A DNA stretch of 64,000 bases, taken from contig CANSLJ010000010.1 of NCBI GenBank assembly GCA_947647735.1, forward strand, positions 57,695 to 121,694, read 5' to 3'. This document shows, piece after piece, positions 60,298 through 64,000 of this stretch. This stretch comes from an uncultured bacterium (GTDB lineage: Bacteria; Bacillota; Clostridia; Lachnospirales; Lachnospiraceae). Both the position numbers and the translations under genes were made by a program. The stretch's first letter is position 1; the number at the start of each line of letters is the position of its first letter. The notes under the pieces were generated by a model, which ran no database searches, had not been told where the DNA came from, and saw only the letters and a list, made by a program, of their open reading frames with translations.

Positions 60298-60942
60298 ATG
60301 ACGAAAAATGCGGGAAACCGGAATTATCAGAAAGAGCTGGAAAAGATATTGGGGGGAATGAATGCATCGGATGCGGCGCCGAGGCTTTTGCTGCACAGCT
60401 GCTGTGCGCCCTGCAGCAGTTACTGTATGGAGTATCTGCGGGAATATTTCAGGATCACTGTCTTTTATTATAATCCGAACATTACGGGGCAGGAGGAGTA
60501 CCGGAAGCGGGTGCAGGAGGAGATACGGCTGATCGGGGCTTTTAACCGGCAGGGGAGAGAGATCGAGATCATAGAGGGAGATTATGAGCCTGACTGTTTT
60601 CTGGAGATGGCAAAGGGATTGGAGAACTGTGCCGAGGGCGGTGAGAGGTGTTTTCGGTGTTATGAACTGCGGCTTCGGAAGACGGCGGAGCTGGCGAAGG
60701 AGCGGGAGTTTGACTTTTTTACGACCACGCTTACGATCAGTCCGCTCAAGAATGCGGCGAAGCTGAACGAGATCGGAGAGAGGCTGGCGAAGGAATACGA
60801 CGTGGCCTGGCTGCCCTCTGATTTTAAGAAGCGGGGCGGGTATCAGAGATCGATCGAGCTGTCGAGGGAGTATGATCTGTACAGGCAGGATTATTGCGGA
60901 TGCGGGTTTTCGAAAAGAGCGGGAGGGCAGGATAAACAATAA
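60298..60942 (+). CDS. queH: Epoxyqueuosine reductase QueH
   Basis: 214 residues. LLLHSCCAPCSSY holds the adjacent cysteines typical of QueH (DUF208), with further cysteines in RCFRCYELRL and QDYCGCGFS that bind the iron-sulphur and metal site. It performs the last step of queuosine synthesis, reducing epoxyqueuosine in tRNA. ATG 60298 follows CAGGGAGA; the frame is open from 60262. It lies next to a tRNA gene, although Trp tRNA itself is not a queuosine target. Confidence 0.92.
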   Translation: MTKNAGNRNYQKELEKILGGMNASDAAPRLLLHSCCAPCSSYCMEYLREYFRITVFYYNPNITGQEEYRKRVQEEIRLIGAFNRQGREIEIIEGDYEPDCFLEMAKGLENCAEGGERCFRCYELRLRKTAELAKEREFDFFTTTLTISPLKNAAKLNEIGERLAKEYDVAWLPSDFKKRGGYQRSIELSREYDLYRQDYCGCGFSKRAGGQDKQ

Positions 60943-61015
60943 TCGGAAAAATTTAAATTTTTCGTTTCAAAGTATAGATATTAGTGATAGAATATAACGA
61001 AAGAGAAGGATGTTG

Positions 61016-61957
61016 ATGAGTGATGTAAAGATAACGAATACACCTTATGATGATGTGTTCCGCACATTATTGAATGATTGCAGCAGTTTGATCATTCCTG
61101 TAATAAATGAAATATTTGGTGAGAAATATTCAGGAAATGAAAAGATCATTTTCTCATCGAATGAGCATTTTATGAATCAGCAGAATGGCAATGAGGATGA
61201 ACGGATTACAGATACCAGTTTCAAAATACAGGGAAATGAAACGAAAAAGTATCATCTGGAATGTCAAAGCGGTACAGATAATAGTATGCTGGTTAGGTTT
61301 TTTGAATATGATACACAGATTGCACTTGATGAAGGAGAAATACAGGGGAATGTTCTTATTGTAACACTGCCCCATTCAGCAGTATTATTTTTGAGATATA
61401 ATGCATCAACTCCTGAGAATCTGAAGATAAGGATGATGACACCGGGTGGAAGTTTAGAATATGATATTCCGGTTATGATATCTCAGAAATATACAATAGA
61501 AGAGATTTTTGAGAAAAATTTATTATTGTTGATACCTTTTTATATCTTTTCCCATGAAAAGCGATTTGAGGAGTATGAAAAAGATGAAAGCCAGCTCAGA
61601 AGTTTGGAGGAAGAGTATGAGTTGATCAAAGAAAAGCTGGAAGAGTTGCTGGATCAGGGAATGATCAGTGAGTATACAAGTTGTACGATCATTGATATGT
61701 CAAAGAAAGTGTTGGAGCATATAGCCGTAAAATACAATTCTGTCAGGGAAGGAGTGAGATCTGTTATGGGCGGAAAAGTTTTGGACTATGAGGCTAAGAC
61801 GATCAAAAAAGAAGGGATTGAGGTAGGAATTAAAGGGACAGTTTCCATTTTAAAAGAAATGGGGATTTCTTCACAGACAATTTTGGCTAAAATTCGGAAA
61901 GAGTATAATCTGACGTTGAAAGAAGCAGAAAAGTATGTAAACGAGGAGAACTTATGA
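61016..61957 (+). CDS. Rpn/PD-(D/E)XK-family nuclease-transposase-like protein
   Basis: 313 residues. NTPYDDVFRTLLNDCSSLIIP and YHLECQSGTDNSMLVRFFEYD correspond to the N-terminal nuclease-like core of the Rpn (recombination-promoting nuclease) group; a helical region and a C-terminal helix pair (ILKEMGISSQTILAKIRKEYNL) follow. I take ATG 61016, six bases after GAAGGA, not ATG 61010, which touches it. The gene is AT-rich compared with neighbours and overlaps argS by four bases (ATGA). Confidence 0.75.
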   Translation: MSDVKITNTPYDDVFRTLLNDCSSLIIPVINEIFGEKYSGNEKIIFSSNEHFMNQQNGNEDERITDTSFKIQGNETKKYHLECQSGTDNSMLVRFFEYDTQIALDEGEIQGNVLIVTLPHSAVLFLRYNASTPENLKIRMMTPGGSLEYDIPVMISQKYTIEEIFEKNLLLLIPFYIFSHEKRFEEYEKDESQLRSLEEEYELIKEKLEELLDQGMISEYTSCTIIDMSKKVLEHIAVKYNSVREGVRSVMGGKVLDYEAKTIKKEGIEVGIKGTVSILKEMGISSQTILAKIRKEYNLTLKEAEKYVNEENL

Positions 61958-63720
61958 AAAAATTACTGGAACTTATTTCGGAAGAAGTAAAAAAAGCCTT
62001 TGGAGAGGCAGGATATGAGGAAGAACTGGGCAGGGTAACGGTCTCCAACAGGCCGGATCTCTGTGAATACCAGTGTAACGGCGCTATGGCAGGGGCAAAA
62101 AAATACCATAAGGCGCCGATCATGATCGCAAACGAAGTGGCAGAAAAATTGCAGGAAAGCAATGTTTTTTCCGCGGCGGAGGCTGTGGCGCCGGGCTTTT
62201 TAAATCTGAAGGTGAAGGAAGAATTTCTGGCGGACTATGTGAAAGAGATGGGTGTTACGGAGAAATTCGGCGCGGGCGAGCCGGGGAAAGGAAGGAAGAT
62301 CGTTGTGGATTACGGCGGGCCGAATGTGGCGAAGCCGCTCCATGTGGGACATCTGCGTTCCGGGATCATTGGGGAGAGCGTGAAGCGGATCTGCCGTTAT
62401 GCCGGGGCGGAGGTGATCGGTGATATCCATCTGGGAGACTGGGGGCTGCAGATGGGGCTGATCATTTATGAACTGTCTTTGCGGCAGCCGGAACTGCCTT
62501 ATTTTGATGAGCATTTTTCGGGGGAATATCCGAAGGAGGCTCCCTTTACGATCTCCGAGCTGGAGGAGATCTATCCCACTGCCAGCGCAAAGTCCAAGGA
62601 GGATGAGACGTACAGGGAAAAGGCGATGGAGGCAACCTTTAAGCTGCAAAACGGCGAGCGGGGGTATCGCGCCCTGTGGGATCATATCATGCAGGTATCC
62701 GTGGCGGACTTAAAGAAGAACTATGACCGTCTGCATGTGGAGTTTGAACTCTGGAAAGGAGAGTCCGATGTGCAGGAGCTGATCCCCGGTATGGTGGAAT
62801 ATATGAAGAGAGAGGGCTATGCCTACGAGAGCGAGGGCGCTCTTGTGGTGGATGTGGCGAGGGAGGATGATACGAAGGAGATCCCGCCCTGCATGATACT
62901 GAAATCCGACGGGGCGGCGCTTTACAATACAACAGATCTTGCGACCATCCAGGAGCGTATGGAAGAGATAGAGCCGGACGAGATCATCTATGTGGTGGAC
63001 AAGCGGCAGGAGCTCCATTTTGAGCAGGTGTTCCGCTGTGTGAGAAAGACAAAGATGGTAAAACCGGAGACAGCGCTTCGGTTTTTGGGCTTTGGCACGA
63101 TGAACGGCAAGGATGGAAAGCCCTTTAAGACGAGGGACGGCGGTGTGATGCGCCTGCAGTATCTGCTGGAGGAAGTCTATGACGAGATGTACCGGAAGAT
63201 TTCCGAAAACAGGGAGATGCCGGAGGAGGAAGCGAAGGAGACAGCGGAGATCGTGGCGCTCAGCGCCGTGAAGTACGGGGATCTTTCCAATCAGGCTTCC
63301 AAGGATTATGTGTTTGATATCCAGCGGTTTACCTCCTCGGAGGGCAATACTGGCGTTTATCTGCTCTATACGATGGTGCGTATCAAGTCTATATTGAATA
63401 AATACCGGGAACAGGGCGGCAGTGTGGAGAAGGCACAGATCGCCGTGACGGAAAATGAGTCGGCAAAGGAGCTGATGAAGGCGATCGCGGGCTTCGGAGC
63501 GATGATGGAAAACGCTTATGTGGAGATAGCGCCCCATAAGGTCTGCGCTTATATGTATGATCTGGCGAATGCGTTTAATCATTTTTATCATGAAACGAAG
63601 ATCCTGACGCAGGAGGATGAGGGGAAGAAGGAGGCTTATATCGCGCTGATCGCGCTGACCCTCGGCGTGATGGAGGAGTGCTGCCAGGTGCTCGGGTTCT
63701 CGGCACCGGAGAGGATGTAA
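61954..63720 (+). CDS. argS: Arginyl-tRNA synthetase
   Basis: 588 residues. The N-terminal Arg-tRNA-synthetase domain is followed by GPNVAKPLHVGHLRSGIIGES, with HVGH as the HIGH motif, and by GTMNGKDGKPFKTRDGGVM, the region that replaces KMSKS in this family. The C-terminal DALR anticodon-binding domain ends the protein (YDLANAFNHFYHET). It charges tRNA-Arg and is essential. Its start codon overlaps the stop of the Rpn-like gene, so translation may be coupled to it. Confidence 0.95.
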   Translation: MKKLLELISEEVKKAFGEAGYEEELGRVTVSNRPDLCEYQCNGAMAGAKKYHKAPIMIANEVAEKLQESNVFSAAEAVAPGFLNLKVKEEFLADYVKEMGVTEKFGAGEPGKGRKIVVDYGGPNVAKPLHVGHLRSGIIGESVKRICRYAGAEVIGDIHLGDWGLQMGLIIYELSLRQPELPYFDEHFSGEYPKEAPFTISELEEIYPTASAKSKEDETYREKAMEATFKLQNGERGYRALWDHIMQVSVADLKKNYDRLHVEFELWKGESDVQELIPGMVEYMKREGYAYESEGALVVDVAREDDTKEIPPCMILKSDGAALYNTTDLATIQERMEEIEPDEIIYVVDKRQELHFEQVFRCVRKTKMVKPETALRFLGFGTMNGKDGKPFKTRDGGVMRLQYLLEEVYDEMYRKISENREMPEEEAKETAEIVALSAVKYGDLSNQASKDYVFDIQRFTSSEGNTGVYLLYTMVRIKSILNKYREQGGSVEKAQIAVTENESAKELMKAIAGFGAMMENAYVEIAPHKVCAYMYDLANAFNHFYHETKILTQEDEGKKEAYIALIALTLGVMEECCQVLGFSAPERM

Positions 63721-63762
63721 AAGGAACCGCCATCAAATTTTTGCAAATTTCTAAAAAAGTTG

Positions 63763-63792
63763 TTGACAAGCACCCTCATTTAATTGTATACT
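63763..63792 (+). promoter_or_regulatory. Promoter of the tRNA cluster
   Basis: TTGACA (63763-63768), 18 bases, TATACT (63787-63792), about 55 bases before tRNA-Val. Near consensus. Confidence 0.75.
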
Positions 63793-63848
63793 AGCAAGGC
63801 AGTCAGATAATTCCAGATTTATTTGACTGCTGACGAACCAAGTTCGAT

Positions 63849-63921
63849 GGGATCTTAGCTCAGCTGGGAGAGCATCTGCCTTACAAGCAGAGGGTCATAG
63901 GTTCGAGCCCTATAGGTCCCA
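63849..63921 (+). tRNA. trnV: tRNA-Val (anticodon TAC)
   Basis: The acceptor GGGATCT (63849-63855) pairs with AGGTCCC (63914-63920) with one G-T pair; the discriminator is A63921. The anticodon arm CTGCC-TTACAAG-CAG gives TAC. The CCA end is not encoded. Confidence 0.93.
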
Positions 63922-63957
63922 TTTAAAACTTTAAAACAAAAGATTTGTATGATATAT

Positions 63958-64000
63958 GGCGAGATGGCTCAACTGGCTAGAGCGTCCGGTTCATACCCGG
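63958..64000 (+). tRNA. trnM: tRNA-Met (anticodon CAT), cut by window end
   Basis: It starts GGCGAGA, has the D arm GGCTCAACTGGCTAGAGC, and the anticodon stem CCGGTTCATACCCGG gives CAT. The 3' half lies beyond the window. The start is unlike the initiator form, so elongator Met is preferred; Ile (modified CAT) cannot be fully excluded. Confidence 0.85.

Noticed and set aside
1-64000. CRISPR arrays and cas genes
   Set aside because: No regularly spaced direct repeats and no Cas-like proteins are present; the only short tandem repeats (47320-47346, 22648-22767) lack unique spacers.

Overview
The window looks like a chromosomal segment of a gut-type Firmicute, most likely a Lachnospiraceae (Clostridia). 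The evidence is the fructosamine PTS, the YesMN-type two-component pair with a GH43 enzyme, YtrA-type GntR/ABC modules, low-to-mid GC with strong AGGAGG-like ribosome binding sites, and tRNA genes without encoded CCA. This placement is inferred from gene content, not from a marker-gene comparison.

Layout. (1) 1-798 is the 3' part of a DUF4179-like gene. (2) 885-9147 is an Amadori-product (fructosamine) locus: a divergent SIS-domain deglycase, mannose-family PTS IIB-IIC-IID, a second FrlB-like deglycase, a FrlD-like kinase, a GntR/UTRA regulator, PTS IIA, a HAD phosphatase/mutase and an EamA transporter. (3) 9540-10385 is an isolated AT-rich KilA-N gene. (4) 10758-19313 is a xylo-oligosaccharide-type system: lipoprotein binding protein, two ABC permeases, a GH43_11-like beta-xylosidase, and a convergent YesM/YesN sensor-regulator pair. 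(5) 19645-21781 is a YtrA-like GntR, ABC ATPase and ABC-2 permease, with an operator lying over its own promoter.

(6) 21938-47042 is a roughly 25-kb surface-glycan or protein-glycosylation locus. It carries TarI/IspD-like and TagD cytidylyltransferases, two CDP-glycerol phosphotransferase-like proteins, GT2, GT8 and GT32-like transferases, an asparagine synthase, a methyltransferase, a GT2-Rossmann-pyruvyltransferase fusion, a NodB-like/beta-propeller protein, two radical SAM enzymes and an epimerase. Nine of these proteins carry the same kind of GAGxxG Rossmann module at the N-terminus, C-terminus or middle. No flippase, polymerase or exporter is present. Two paralogous AAA-ATPase/PD-(D/E)XK genes bracket the more AT-rich part (32.4-44.4 kb), which ends in gene debris.

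(7) 47043-54735 holds a relic of a second YtrA module, then a GntR regulator with two ABC ATPases, two permeases and a membrane-anchored CARDB-like protein. (8) 54841-64000 is more housekeeping-like: an M24 peptidase, an orphan EutH-like permease, an unusual zinc-ribbon/repeat/KAP NTPase whose Walker A lysine is replaced by glutamine, tRNA-Trp, queH, an Rpn-like nuclease translationally coupled to argS, then tRNA-Val and the start of tRNA-Met.

The best candidates for undescribed biology are the Rossmann-tagged glycosylation locus with its structured 5' leader and AAA-nuclease brackets, and the zinc-ribbon/triple-repeat/KAP protein at 57331-59964. All functional assignments come from reading motifs by eye; no database search was run.
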